From positions 1 through 61,805 of the forward strand of contig SVME01000002.1 in the NCBI GenBank assembly GCA_015067605.1: a stretch of 61,805 nucleotides of DNA, given 5' to 3'. Both the position numbers and the translations under genes were made by a program. Shown here piece by piece: positions 7,550-16,973 of this stretch; the stretch's first letter is position 1, and each line of letters begins with the position of its first letter. The stretch is from Oscillospiraceae bacterium. Lineage in GTDB: Bacteria; Bacillota; Clostridia; Oscillospirales; Oscillospiraceae. The notes under the pieces are model-generated. The model was not told where the DNA came from. It worked only from the letters and a program-made list of their open reading frames with translations, and did no database searches.

Positions 7550-9124
7550 ATGTGGCAGCTTCCCAGATTATCAACGCAGGACATCCTCATATACCTCAGA
7601 AAATCCCGAACCGATGACCCGATGCTGACGGTGGAAGAAGTCCTATCCAAGCATGAACAGATGCTGAATGAATGGGTGGAGCGGAACCTTCCCGGCTGTG
7701 CGCCGGTGCCGGAGGAGAACCGCTACCGCGAGGTAGTATCCGGCGAGACCATCGAGAGCCGTCCGAAGGTGCAGGAGCTGCTGCGCCGTATCGAGTCTCC
7801 CAGAGTCAAGGCCGTCCTGATTGTCGAGCCCCAGCGTCTCAGCCGTGGCGATTTGGAGGACATCGGCCGGCTGGTCAAGATTCTCCGCTATACCAACACC
7901 CTCGCCATCACCCTCCAGTATTCCTATGACCTGAACGATGAGCGTGACCGGGATATCTTTGAACGGGAGCTGAAACGGGGAAACGAGTTTCTGGAATACC
8001 AGAAGCGCATCATGGGCAACGGCCGCATCCTGTCTGTCCAGAACGGTAACTTCATCGGCCAGCATCCACCCTACGGCTACCGGAAGATTCAAATCAAAGA
8101 AGGGAAACGCAAATGCCATACGCTGGAGCCAATTCCGGAGGAGGCCGAAATTGTCAAACTGGTTTTCCAGCTCTACGCCCAGGGCACCAATGCCCATGCC
8201 ATCGCCCGAACATTAAACGGAATGGGTGTCGCAGCCCCAGCCGGCGGAGCATGGTCGGCGGCCAGCGTCAAGCCTATGGTCACCAACGACCATTATATCG
8301 GTATGGTCCATTGGAACCGGCGAAAGACGGTCAAGGTAATTGAACAGGGCGAGCTAATCGCCACCCGACCTCGCCACAAGGAATATCTGGTCTACCCCGG
8401 CAAACATCCGGCCATCATCGATCAGGATCTTTGGGATGCGGTACAGGACATTCGTGGCAAAATGCCGCCGGTCAAAGATAAAGTCAAATATTCCAACGTG
8501 TTTTCCGGCCTGATTTATTGCAAATGCGGCGCTGCCATGAGCCGACGGCAATATAAGCGTGATGGCGTAGAACGCTCCGCCCCTCGGCTCCTTTGCCTGA
8601 ATCAAACATCCTGCTGTACCGCCTCCTGCACCGTAGAGGAAATGACTGCCGAAGTGATAAAGATTCTCAGAGCTGCTATTGCTGATATCGATCTCCAAAT
8701 CCAGCGAGGACCGTCCGACGCTGCGCTGATGCAGCGCCAACTCATCGCCCAACTAGAAAAGCATCTCGACGATTTGGAGCAGCAAGAGTACACCCTCTGG
8801 GATAAATACACCCAGGAAGCTATGCCCCAGCACATCTTCGCAAAGTTGAAAGACAAAATCTATCAGGAACGTCAGCAGACCCAGCAGGCCCTCGCCACTG
8901 CCCGGGAGAACGCTCCGGAGCAGGTGGATTATGAGCAACGCCGTGCTACTTTCCACGCTGCATTGGAACTTTTGCAAAGTCCGGACGCATCCGTCCGAGA
9001 AACCAATCTTATGCTCAAAAAGTGCATTAAGAAAATCACCTATAACCGAAAAATGAAAAACAACAATAATCGCCGCTTCGGGACTCCGGAACCCATCGAG
9101 CTGGAAGTCAGCCTAAACATCTGA
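7550..9124 (+). CDS. Large serine recombinase (integrase)
   Basis: DILIYLRKSRTDD N-terminal catalytic motif, VEPQRLSRGDLEDIGRLV, recombinase domain, zinc beta-ribbon CKCGAAMSRRQYKRDGVERSAPRLLCLNQTSC, C-terminal coiled coil. Confidence 0.95.
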   Translation: MWQLPRLSTQDILIYLRKSRTDDPMLTVEEVLSKHEQMLNEWVERNLPGCAPVPEENRYREVVSGETIESRPKVQELLRRIESPRVKAVLIVEPQRLSRGDLEDIGRLVKILRYTNTLAITLQYSYDLNDERDRDIFERELKRGNEFLEYQKRIMGNGRILSVQNGNFIGQHPPYGYRKIQIKEGKRKCHTLEPIPEEAEIVKLVFQLYAQGTNAHAIARTLNGMGVAAPAGGAWSAASVKPMVTNDHYIGMVHWNRRKTVKVIEQGELIATRPRHKEYLVYPGKHPAIIDQDLWDAVQDIRGKMPPVKDKVKYSNVFSGLIYCKCGAAMSRRQYKRDGVERSAPRLLCLNQTSCCTASCTVEEMTAEVIKILRAAIADIDLQIQRGPSDAALMQRQLIAQLEKHLDDLEQQEYTLWDKYTQEAMPQHIFAKLKDKIYQERQQTQQALATARENAPEQVDYEQRRATFHAALELLQSPDASVRETNLMLKKCIKKITYNRKMKNNNNRRFGTPEPIELEVSLNI

Positions 9125-9150
9125 CCCCACTCCCCCGGCCCCGAAAATAC

Positions 9151-9378
9151 TTAGACCCACCATGTCCAACATGGTGGGTCTAGTTCTTCGGTTCCAATAT
9201 CAGTCAATAATCCCTTCAATTCATCAAAGGGCATAGAGTAGCGCTGGGACAGATAACGCAGGGATGCGCCCAGTTCTCCGTCTGGGCCACCGTACTGGGA
9301 GATAATGATGGATGCCAGACGGGGGTTCGGACGTGCGATTTTTACCGGATACTGAAGCTTCTTATTATAGACAAACAT
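9151..9378 (-). pseudogene. cotJC: Spore coat protein CotJC (Mn catalase family), 5' fragment truncated at the element boundary
   Basis: MFVYNKKLQYPVKIARPNPRLASIIISQYGGPDGELGASLRYLSQRYSMPFDELKGLLTDIGTEEL matches the CotJC N-terminus, then changes abruptly to DPPCWTWWV* encoded by the integrase terminator hairpin. Confidence 0.85.
9153..9181. terminator. Hairpin downstream of the integrase
   Basis: AGACCCACCATG-TCCAA-CATGGTGGGTCT, perfect 12-bp stem. Confidence 0.75.
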
Positions 9379-9381
9379 CCT

Positions 9382-9825
9382 TTACCCCTCCTTATTTGCG
9401 CAGTATTCCCAAGGCCACGGATCATCCAGCCAACGGTATTCCCCTTCCGTCGGTGTCCCATGGTTAATGGGGCGGCACCCTTCGGAGTATTCCATCATGC
9501 AATTATGATATAGTTTTTGATAAGTGCGGTACATATCCAGTGCCACCGAATCATCCCGATGGGTATCCAAATACAGTGCAAGCTCCTGAAGGGCAAAGCC
9601 CAGCGTTTGCAGACGGGTCTTTGGGGTATCCGCTTTTTCCTGCTTATTGGCCATCCCTTTGAAGGGCAAATCCAGTCCGGGATACATGGTGCCCCGAATC
9701 AGACCCTTTGGCGGCTCATACATGGGCGGATCATCCGGCTGAAACGGAACGTAGGGATTGGCCAGCGGTGCCTTTTCTGGCAGGATGCCATATGCGCCGT
9801 TTGAATCCATTCTTTTACGCTGCAA
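9382..9825 (-). CDS. cotJB: CotJA-CotJB fusion spore coat protein
   Basis: N-terminal CotJA-like LANPYVPFQPDDPPMYEPPKGLIRGTMYPGLDLPFKG; C-terminal CotJB-like LQTLGFALQELALYLDTHRDDSVALDMYRTYQKLYHNCMMEYSEGCRPINHG. Confidence 0.8.
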   Translation of the reverse strand: MQRKRMDSNGAYGILPEKAPLANPYVPFQPDDPPMYEPPKGLIRGTMYPGLDLPFKGMANKQEKADTPKTRLQTLGFALQELALYLDTHRDDSVALDMYRTYQKLYHNCMMEYSEGCRPINHGTPTEGEYRWLDDPWPWEYCANKEG

Positions 9826-9945
9826 AAGTCATTCCTCCAATCACATAATCATTAGAGCTGTCGCTCCGGCTCATACTATGCAATCATTTGTCGATGTGTT
9901 CATTTCGCAGCGACGACAACATAATAATAAATGAGGTGATTGCAA

Positions 9946-10656
9946 ATGAAAGTGTGGAAGCTGATACCATTATATGTAATTGTAGTGGTGGGAGCGCTGG
10001 CCCTCGTCTTTGGAGGGAGCGAGGCTGTAACAGTGATGGTTTCCCGAACGCCGATTGCTGGACGTACCTGTGTCGTGATAGATGCAGGACACGGAGGTAT
10101 TGACGGCGGTGCCACCTCCTGCACTGGGGTTCTGGAGAGTCATATTAATTTAGAGATTGCCCTCCGTCTGAATGATTTGATGCGTTTTTTGGGCTATGAT
10201 ACTATGATGATTCGCACCTCTGATACATCTATATATACCGAAGGAAACACCATTGCTTCCCAAAAAGTTTCCGATTTGAAGAACCGTGTCAAACTTGTAA
10301 ATCAGCAGGAAGATGCGTTGCTGGTGAGCATCCATCAAAATACATTTTCCGATAGCCAGTATTCCGGCGCACAGGTTTTTTACGCCAAGGATGAGGCAAG
10401 CCGCACTCTGGCGCAGAAAATGCAATCCGCTTTCATCGCCACGATAAACCCATCCAGCAAACGAAAATGCAAGGCATCCGATGGAATATACCTGATGCAG
10501 AACATCAACAAGCCGGGAATCCTCATCGAGTGCGGCTTTCTAACGAATCCTCAGGAGGAAGCCCTGCTCCGCTCCCCTACCCATCAGCAAAAAATCGCCT
10601 GCGTCATTGCTACCTGCTTGAGTAATCACATAAATACGCCAAAAGCCTCCGGCTGA
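9946..10656 (+). CDS. cwlD: N-acetylmuramoyl-L-alanine amidase CwlD
   Basis: VVIDAGHGGIDGGA, INLEIALRLNDLM, VSIHQN, GILIECGFLTNPQEE; Amidase_3 family; N-terminal TM. Confidence 0.88.
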   Translation: MKVWKLIPLYVIVVVGALALVFGGSEAVTVMVSRTPIAGRTCVVIDAGHGGIDGGATSCTGVLESHINLEIALRLNDLMRFLGYDTMMIRTSDTSIYTEGNTIASQKVSDLKNRVKLVNQQEDALLVSIHQNTFSDSQYSGAQVFYAKDEASRTLAQKMQSAFIATINPSSKRKCKASDGIYLMQNINKPGILIECGFLTNPQEEALLRSPTHQQKIACVIATCLSNHINTPKASG

Positions 10657-10669
10657 TCCGGAGGCTTTT
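10641..10669. terminator. Rho-independent terminator
   Basis: AAAAGCCTCCGG-CTGAT-CCGGAGGCTTTT, usable on both strands. Confidence 0.85.
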
Positions 10670-10678
10670 AATGGTTAT

Positions 10679-11686
10679 TTACAGCAGCCGAATACCGGCC
10701 TTTTCACAGGCATCGATGGTGGTCTGATCCCAAACGCTGGACTGCACCTCACCGATGTGGGCGCAGCCCATCATCAGCATACTCAGTCGGGACTGGCCGA
10801 TACCGCCGCCGATGGTCAGGGGCAACTCACCGTTGAGAAGCGCCTTATGGAAAGGCAAATCTCTGCGGTAATCGCAGCCGGAAAGGGTCAGCTGACGATC
10901 CAGCGCCTCCGGATCCACACGGATACCCATAGAGGAAATCTCCAGGGATCTTCCCAGCACATCATCCCAGAAGAAGATATCGCAGTTCAGATTCCAATCA
11001 TCATAGTCCGGCGCACGACCATCATGGGGCTTGCCGGATTTCAGCTTGCCGCCAATCTGCATAATGCAAGCGGTCTGGTTCTCCCGAACGAAGGCATCCT
11101 CCCGCTCATGACCGCTCAAATCCGGATACATATACTCCAGCTCCTGAGTGGTCACAAAGGCCACTTCCCGCTTCAGCTCCACACGAAGCTGGGGATAGCG
11201 CACGTGCAGCCGGTCGTTGGTGTTGCAGATAGCGCTGACGATAGCCCGCACAATCAGCTTCAGGTAGTCCAGATTCCGGTTTTCCTTGGTGATGACCTTT
11301 TCCCAGTCCCACTGATCGACGTAGATGGAGTGAACGTTGTCCAGCTCCTCGTCACGGCGAATAGCGTTCATATCCGTATACAGGCCATTGCCGATGCCGA
11401 AGCCGTAACGCTTCAGCGCCAGCCGCTTCCACTTGGCCAGAGAATGAACCACCTGCGCATCGTTTCCAACCGCAGGAATATCGAAGGAAACGGGCCGCTC
11501 ATAGCCGTTCAGGTTATCGTTCAGGCCGGAATCCGCCGTAACAAACAGCGGTGCGGAAACACGTTTCAGATTCAGCGCACCGGAAAACTCATCCTGAAAG
11601 GTGGCCTTAATGTAGGCAATGGCTCGCTGGGTATCATATTCATCCAAAACGGGCTTGTAGCCCTCGGGAATGTAAATCTTGTTCAT
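10679..11686 (-). CDS. asnA: Aspartate--ammonia ligase
   Basis: Full-length AsnA: TQRAIAYIKATFQDEFSGALNLKRVSAPLFV, LTIGGGIGQSRLSMLMMG. Confidence 0.95.
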   Translation of the reverse strand: MNKIYIPEGYKPVLDEYDTQRAIAYIKATFQDEFSGALNLKRVSAPLFVTADSGLNDNLNGYERPVSFDIPAVGNDAQVVHSLAKWKRLALKRYGFGIGNGLYTDMNAIRRDEELDNVHSIYVDQWDWEKVITKENRNLDYLKLIVRAIVSAICNTNDRLHVRYPQLRVELKREVAFVTTQELEYMYPDLSGHEREDAFVRENQTACIMQIGGKLKSGKPHDGRAPDYDDWNLNCDIFFWDDVLGRSLEISSMGIRVDPEALDRQLTLSGCDYRRDLPFHKALLNGELPLTIGGGIGQSRLSMLMMGCAHIGEVQSSVWDQTTIDACEKAGIRLL

Positions 11687-11747
11687 AAAATCGCCGTCCT
11701 TTCTAACAGCCTATATCGTACCATATTTTCAAAAAAAATCAAGAATC

Positions 11748-12599
11748 TTATACGGTACGGCTGGTCAGACTTTGAGCCAGCGAAATCATGTAATCGGTAT
11801 CTTCAAATACAGCCAGGGCCTCGATGGCGATATTCGTGTATTTATCCACCAATTCCTCGCACTTTCCAAGGCCGTAAAGCCGCACAAAGGTGTTTTTTCC
11901 TTCGTCTACGCCCACAGCCTTGCCAAGTTCCTGAGCATTTCCAATCACGTCCAGCATATCGTCACGAATCTGGAACGCAAGGCCCAGCGCACCTGCAAAT
12001 CTTCCGGCGGCGGCAACCTGTTCCTCCGAAGCGCCGCCGGCCATGGCACCGGTAACGCAAGCCGCATTGATCAGCGCACCGGTTTTACGGGTCTGGATGT
12101 CAATGACCTCCTGCTCCGTCAACAATCGCTCTTCGCTCATGATATCCAGCACCTGACCGCCTACCATCCCCAGAGAGCCGGCACATTCCGCCAGCACGGC
12201 AATGGCATCAACAATCCCTGCGGTGGACGCCACTGCGAATGCATCGGTCAACAATGCGTCACCGGCCAAAATGGCCATCGCTTCGCCGTAAACCTTGTGA
12301 TTGGTCAGTCTGCCCCGCCGATAATCGTCATTATCCATGCAGGGAAGATCATCGTGGATTAGGCTGTAAGTATGAATCATCTCGATGGCGGCGGCAAAGG
12401 GCGCAGCCTTTTTCCAGTCCGCACCACACATCCGGCAAAACTCGAAGGCAAACACCGGACGCAGCCGCTTGCCACCGGCCTGTAGGCTATACTCCATGGC
12501 TTCAAACAGCTTCGATTGGGGTTCGCTGCTGAACCTGCCGTACCAATCCTTCAAATACTGTTCGATATATGCTTTATATTCACCCGTTCTGTCATTCAT
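11748..12599 (-). CDS. ispA: Farnesyl/geranyl diphosphate synthase (polyprenyl synthetase)
   Basis: GGKRLRP, SLIHDDLPCMDNDDYRRGRLTNHKVYGEAMAILAGDALL, FQIRDDMLD. Confidence 0.94.
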   Translation of the reverse strand: MNDRTGEYKAYIEQYLKDWYGRFSSEPQSKLFEAMEYSLQAGGKRLRPVFAFEFCRMCGADWKKAAPFAAAIEMIHTYSLIHDDLPCMDNDDYRRGRLTNHKVYGEAMAILAGDALLTDAFAVASTAGIVDAIAVLAECAGSLGMVGGQVLDIMSEERLLTEQEVIDIQTRKTGALINAACVTGAMAGGASEEQVAAAGRFAGALGLAFQIRDDMLDVIGNAQELGKAVGVDEGKNTFVRLYGLGKCEELVDKYTNIAIEALAVFEDTDYMISLAQSLTSRTV

Positions 12600-12822
12600 T
12601 TGGCATATCCTCCAGTACCGGACTGCCATCAGGGGCAGTCATCACCTTTTGCACCTGCAGCTGAGCATCATCCAGCAGCTTACCGCAGCTGCGCACCAGC
12701 TCGGTTCCCTCCTGAAAGAGCTTCAAAGACTCCTCCAGCGCCACATCGCCCCGCTCCATGGCACGGACAATTTGCTCCAGACGCTGCATATTGGATTCAA
12801 AAGTTGCATTTTGCTGATTCAT
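12592..12822 (-). CDS. xseB: Exodeoxyribonuclease VII small subunit
   Basis: ATFESNMQRLEQIVRAMERGDVALEESLKLFQEGTELVRSC. Confidence 0.95.
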   Translation of the reverse strand: MNQQNATFESNMQRLEQIVRAMERGDVALEESLKLFQEGTELVRSCGKLLDDAQLQVQKVMTAPDGSPVLEDMPNE

Positions 12823-14036
12823 AAGGCATCCTCCTCAATATGAGTGACCACGGCAGAAATACTGCCGTCTGCCAACGAAAGGCGAAGGGCATCTCCCGCG
12901 GCCACCTGCCGTACAGAGCGCAGAACGGTTCCATCGTCCTTGCGAGCCATGGCATAGCCCCGTGTTAATACCTTCAAAGGGCTCATGGCATCCAGCTTTG
13001 CAGTTAGGCCGATATAGCCCTGTTTTTTTCTATCAATCAAGCGAATTTCCGCCGCTGTCAGTCGTTCCTGCAGCGCAGAAAGATCCTTGCGTCGCCGCTC
13101 CAGATAACCCGTAGGCGAGCAGAGCGCCGGACTGGAGGACAGGATTTTCAAATGTTGACGGGCAGATTTCAGCTGTCTGGACAGTGCAGCTGCCATGGCA
13201 GCGGAGTGAGCATCCAGTCCTTGCCGTAGCGCATCCTGATCCGGCACCGCCAATTCAGCAGCGTTGGACGGGGTCGCCGCCCGCAAATCCGCCACATAGT
13301 CAGAAATGGTCACGTCCGGCTCATGTCCAACGGCGGAGATAATTGGAATCTGGGAATCAAAAATGGCATGGGCAACCAACTCGTCATTGAAAGCCCAGAG
13401 ATCCTCGATGGAGCCACCGCCCCGACCCACAATCAGCAAGTCCGCAAGACGATAGTGGTTTGCGTAACGAATCGCCCCAGCGATTTCTGCCGGAGCTTCC
13501 GCCCCCTGCACCCGCACCGGTAACAAACGAACCTGCGTCAGCGGATAGCGCTTACGAAGAATACGCAGCATATCATGCAGCGCCGCACCGGCGGAGCTGG
13601 TCACGATGCCAATCACGCCGGGATAGCGGGGAATAGGCTTTTTATGGGCGGGATCGAATAATCCCTGCGCCGCCAGCTTTGCCTTTAGCTGCTCAAAGGC
13701 GGCGTGCAAATCGCCCACTCCGTCCACTGCCATCGCCGTGCAATAGAGCTGGTAGGCGCCATCCCGTGGATAAACGGAAATCTTACCCATGGCGATGACC
13801 TTCATGCCGTTCTCGGGCCGAAAACGCAGGCGCATAGCGTTACCCTTAAACATAACCGCCTTCAATGCGCCGCCCTCGTCTTTCAGCGTAAAATAGTGAT
13901 GGCCCGAGGGATACTGCTTGTAGTTGCTGATTTCGCCACGCACCGCCACCTGCGTCAGTAATGGATCTGCATCCATGCGGGAGCGGATGTATTCATTGAT
14001 TTGCGAAATGGACAGAATATTCTGCGCCATCATCAT
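12819..14036 (-). CDS. xseA: Exodeoxyribonuclease VII large subunit
   Basis: LSISQINEYIRSRMDADPLL, RGEISNYKQYPSGHHYFTLKD, GRGGGSIEDLWAFNDE. Confidence 0.96.
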   Translation of the reverse strand: MMMAQNILSISQINEYIRSRMDADPLLTQVAVRGEISNYKQYPSGHHYFTLKDEGGALKAVMFKGNAMRLRFRPENGMKVIAMGKISVYPRDGAYQLYCTAMAVDGVGDLHAAFEQLKAKLAAQGLFDPAHKKPIPRYPGVIGIVTSSAGAALHDMLRILRKRYPLTQVRLLPVRVQGAEAPAEIAGAIRYANHYRLADLLIVGRGGGSIEDLWAFNDELVAHAIFDSQIPIISAVGHEPDVTISDYVADLRAATPSNAAELAVPDQDALRQGLDAHSAAMAAALSRQLKSARQHLKILSSSPALCSPTGYLERRRKDLSALQERLTAAEIRLIDRKKQGYIGLTAKLDAMSPLKVLTRGYAMARKDDGTVLRSVRQVAAGDALRLSLADGSISAVVTHIEEDAL

Positions 14037-14956
14037 CCCTCCTGCATCCGATGGGCCAAAATGGCCACTCCCATGGCATTGTCGGTAGAATACTGGGGTT
14101 GGGCAAAAATGCCGCCCACGGGCTGCATCACGCTACGCAGCATGGAATTAGAGGCTACACCGCCGGAGAAAATCACAGGCAGACCCGGGTACGCCTTCAA
14201 GGCGTTTCGGGTTGCAGTCTGAACCGCTGTGGCCACACACCGCAGCGCATAGGCAGCGGTTTCGGCAGCATCACCGCTCTTTTCATAAAACTGCAGCACC
14301 TTATTTTGCACGCCGGAGAGAGAAAACTCCATTTCCGGACATTTTACCTTAAAGACTTCCCCGCCCTTTGCCGCCTGACTAAGCTGATCCAGATGCTCTC
14401 CGGAGGGAAAGGGCAGCTTCAGCAACTGCCCAGTTCTGTCAATCAACTGACCGGCAGAAATATCCGAGGTGCCGCCAATACGCCGACAGGCGACATTTTT
14501 ACCTTCTGGTTCGATAAAGAGCAGCTCGGTGGTGCCGCCGGAAAGATGCCATCCCAGATGGGGCTGATCCAATAAATCCAGCCGACCGGCGCTCCATGCT
14601 GCAGCGGCAATATGTCCTTGCTGGTGAGAAACTTCAATTAAGGGCACGTTCAGCGCCTCTGCCAGCATTTTTCCGTGGGAATAGCCCACCATAAAGCAAG
14701 GCATATAGCTGCCCTCAACCGCTCTAGGGCGGGTGCTGACGCCTACCGCCCGAATGCTCGAAGGCTGGGCATTGGAAAACAGCCTGCCGGACAGCTCCGG
14801 CAGGCTTTTAATATGACTAAATACCGCATCGGATTGACGCAGACCAAGTTCCCCTTCCTTAACGGGCAAAAGCTTGGAAACGTTTACACCATCAGAGCCA
14901 TCAAAAATAGCGATGGAAGTAGTGTAATTGCTGGTATCGAACCCGATGACGCTCAT
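14033..14956 (-). CDS. TsaD/Kae1-like (peptidase M22 family) protein, divergent paralog
   Basis: IGFDTSNYTTSIAIFDG, SHQQGHIAAAAW, HLSGGTTELL, FSGGVASNSMLR. Confidence 0.85.
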   Translation of the reverse strand: MSVIGFDTSNYTTSIAIFDGSDGVNVSKLLPVKEGELGLRQSDAVFSHIKSLPELSGRLFSNAQPSSIRAVGVSTRPRAVEGSYMPCFMVGYSHGKMLAEALNVPLIEVSHQQGHIAAAAWSAGRLDLLDQPHLGWHLSGGTTELLFIEPEGKNVACRRIGGTSDISAGQLIDRTGQLLKLPFPSGEHLDQLSQAAKGGEVFKVKCPEMEFSLSGVQNKVLQFYEKSGDAAETAAYALRCVATAVQTATRNALKAYPGLPVIFSGGVASNSMLRSVMQPVGGIFAQPQYSTDNAMGVAILAHRMQEG

Positions 14957-15411
14957 TGGACTTCCTCAGCAGGCAGGCTACGGGCAAAGGAACCCAGAAT
15001 ACCATTGACAAAGGAGCCGGTGTCATCACCGTCGTACTTCTTTGCCAGCCGGACAGCCTCGGATACTGCCACGCCCGTGGGCACATCCTCTACATACAGA
15101 ATCTCAAAGATTGCAAGCTGCATGATAGCACGGGTCAGGCGTGAAATACGACTGACATCCCAATCGATAGAAAACTTCTGAATCTCAGAATTCAAATCCT
15201 CGGCACGATTTGCCACGCCGGAAACCACCTTATCCAGATATGCCATCTGGGCACGGCTGGGGCGCTCGGCGTAGACATCATTCTCCTGAGAAAGCTGGGC
15301 ATAGTATTCCTTGGCCAGCCGAACAGCCACCACCTGCTCCGGCTCCTCACCGGTGAAGTCACGTCCGTAAATCAAATGAACCGCCAGCTCTCTGGCATTT
15401 GCTCTGGTCAT
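14953..15411 (-). CDS. nusB: Transcription antitermination factor NusB
   Basis: MTRANARELAVHLIYGRDF..., ISRLTRAIMQLAIFEILYVEDVPTGVAVSEAVRLAKKYDGDDTGSFVNGILGS. Confidence 0.92.
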   Translation of the reverse strand: MTRANARELAVHLIYGRDFTGEEPEQVVAVRLAKEYYAQLSQENDVYAERPSRAQMAYLDKVVSGVANRAEDLNSEIQKFSIDWDVSRISRLTRAIMQLAIFEILYVEDVPTGVAVSEAVRLAKKYDGDDTGSFVNGILGSFARSLPAEEVQ

Positions 15412-15416
15412 GGGCA

Positions 15417-15785
15417 TTACTTGCGAACGATGCCGCAGACGTTGACATTGACATCCACAACAGAGATGCCAGTCATAGAATCCAGAGCAGAAACGGCAGC
15501 CTCCTGAATTGCCTTGGCAACGGAGATAACGCTGGTGCCGTAGGTGACAATCACATTGCAATCGATGGTAATCTCGTCGTTTTCAGAGATGACCACCTTA
15601 ATACCCTTGCCCCAGTTCTTCTTACCCACGATATCGGCATAATCGGCACCGGGCTTGTTGCTCAAGGTCACAAAGCCTTCGATTTCGGTCAGGGACTGGG
15701 CGACGATGGTAGCAATGACCTCCTCGGAAATCAGCACGCGGCCGTTATCCTGCACCTGCGTGATGTACTGCTTATTATCGGCCAT
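15417..15785 (-). CDS. Asp23/Gls24 family envelope stress response protein
   Basis: ISEEVIATIVAQSLTEIEGFVTLSNKPG...VTIDC-type Gls24 motif; located between spoIIIAH and nusB. Confidence 0.9.
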   Translation of the reverse strand: MADNKQYITQVQDNGRVLISEEVIATIVAQSLTEIEGFVTLSNKPGADYADIVGKKNWGKGIKVVISENDEITIDCNVIVTYGTSVISVAKAIQEAAVSALDSMTGISVVDVNVNVCGIVRK

Positions 15786-15882
15786 GGAAAAACCTCCTGT
15801 ATCATCGCTGCGCATACTACGCAGCATATTTTTACTCATTATACCACAGCCAAGCAAGAATTACAACAGATTTTTCACACAG

Positions 15883-16431
15883 TTATTTCACTTCTACCAC
15901 ACGAATTTGTTCATAGGTCTGGCCGGACTGGGTCATAACGATATCCGCAATCAGCGCCACATCCTGCTGTTGCAGTCCCCCTTCCGGCGATGCCACTGCC
16001 ACAGAGATTCCCTCCTCGTTCATATAGGCCACGCAATCCGTATATCCCTTGGCAATGACCAGGCTTTCGATCTGCGCTTCACATAGAGCCGTCTGAACGA
16101 TTTCCTCCAACTGATTATTGGACGTAGACACCTCTGCGTCCGTGCCGGAGGCCATGGTTTCCTGCAAAAGCGTCACAGCGCTGTCCCGTGCTTGCTGTCT
16201 GGACAGCCGCACAGCGGAGAAATAGTCCGTAGCGGTATCCAATTGCGTCCCCACTTCAACGGTACCGTCCAGAATCAGCATATCATCGGACATAACTTTT
16301 TGGGCATCGAGAGTATCATTCAAATCCTTCGCCTCGCCTCCACTGTAAAGCCAGTTCAGATAAATACCAGCACATACCGTCACCAGCACGCCGGCGGCAA
16401 TGAGGTTTTTCTTCCAATTCTTCGATTTCAT
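15883..16431 (-). CDS. spoIIIAH: Stage III sporulation protein AH
   Basis: Synteny and SpoIIIAH C-terminal domain (ARDSAVTLLQETMASGTDAEVSTSNNQLEEIVQTALCEAQIESLVIAKGYTDCVAYMNEEGISVAV). Confidence 0.9.
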   Translation of the reverse strand: MKSKNWKKNLIAAGVLVTVCAGIYLNWLYSGGEAKDLNDTLDAQKVMSDDMLILDGTVEVGTQLDTATDYFSAVRLSRQQARDSAVTLLQETMASGTDAEVSTSNNQLEEIVQTALCEAQIESLVIAKGYTDCVAYMNEEGISVAVASPEGGLQQQDVALIADIVMTQSGQTYEQIRVVEVK

Positions 16432-16445
16432 AATGATTCCTCCAC

Positions 16446-16973
16446 TCATTTCATTTTTAATACCGAAATATGGTCAGTGCTTAAGCCTGTGGCATCTGAT
16501 ACTGCTTCCACCACCGCCAGTCGTACCGAGGCATCTCCGGCCCCCTGACATATGACGATTGCTCCACGGTATTGGGGTGCCAGCACCTGTTGTACCATTC
16601 CTGATTGGTTTCTGTCCGAATCGGTGATTATCACCGTTTCGGTATCCATCGATCCGTCCGCAGCTACCTTTTGATTGGATTGATATACAGTCTGCTCCCC
16701 GCTGTGGAGCGTCAAAAGGATGCGTACCCTGCCGACCCCCTGAATGGATGACAGGATATCTGCCAAATCCTTTGTAGGGTCAACGAAATCTGTCGATTGT
16801 ATCTGAGGGGATGAAGATTCTTTTTTGCTAAAATCCGGCATCAGCATCAATCCAATGCCAATGAGCAGCACAATCACAACATAGCGATATTTCTTTGCTA
16901 ATTCCCCTGCTTTGCTGCCTATTTTTTCAGATCCACGACTGTTCCTCCTTTGAAACCCCCAGATCCTTTTCAA
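16446..16973 (-). CDS. spoIIIAG: Stage III sporulation protein AG
   Basis: DLADILSSIQGVGRVRILLTLHSGEQTVYQSNQK, APQYRGAIVICQGAGDASVRLAVVEAVSDATGLSTDHISV. Confidence 0.92.
   Translation of the reverse strand: MKRIWGFQRRNSRGSEKIGSKAGELAKKYRYVVIVLLIGIGLMLMPDFSKKESSSPQIQSTDFVDPTKDLADILSSIQGVGRVRILLTLHSGEQTVYQSNQKVAADGSMDTETVIITDSDRNQSGMVQQVLAPQYRGAIVICQGAGDASVRLAVVEAVSDATGLSTDHISVLKMK

Noticed and set aside
1-9185. Retron, diversity-generating retroelement or toxin-antitoxin system in the element
   Set aside because: No reverse transcriptase motif (xxDD) and no recognisable TA pair in the ORFs; the left part of the element is outside the window, so this applies to the visible portion only.
10757-12055. 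432-aa + ORF spanning asnA and ispA
   Set aside because: Antisense to two conserved genes and to their intergenic region.
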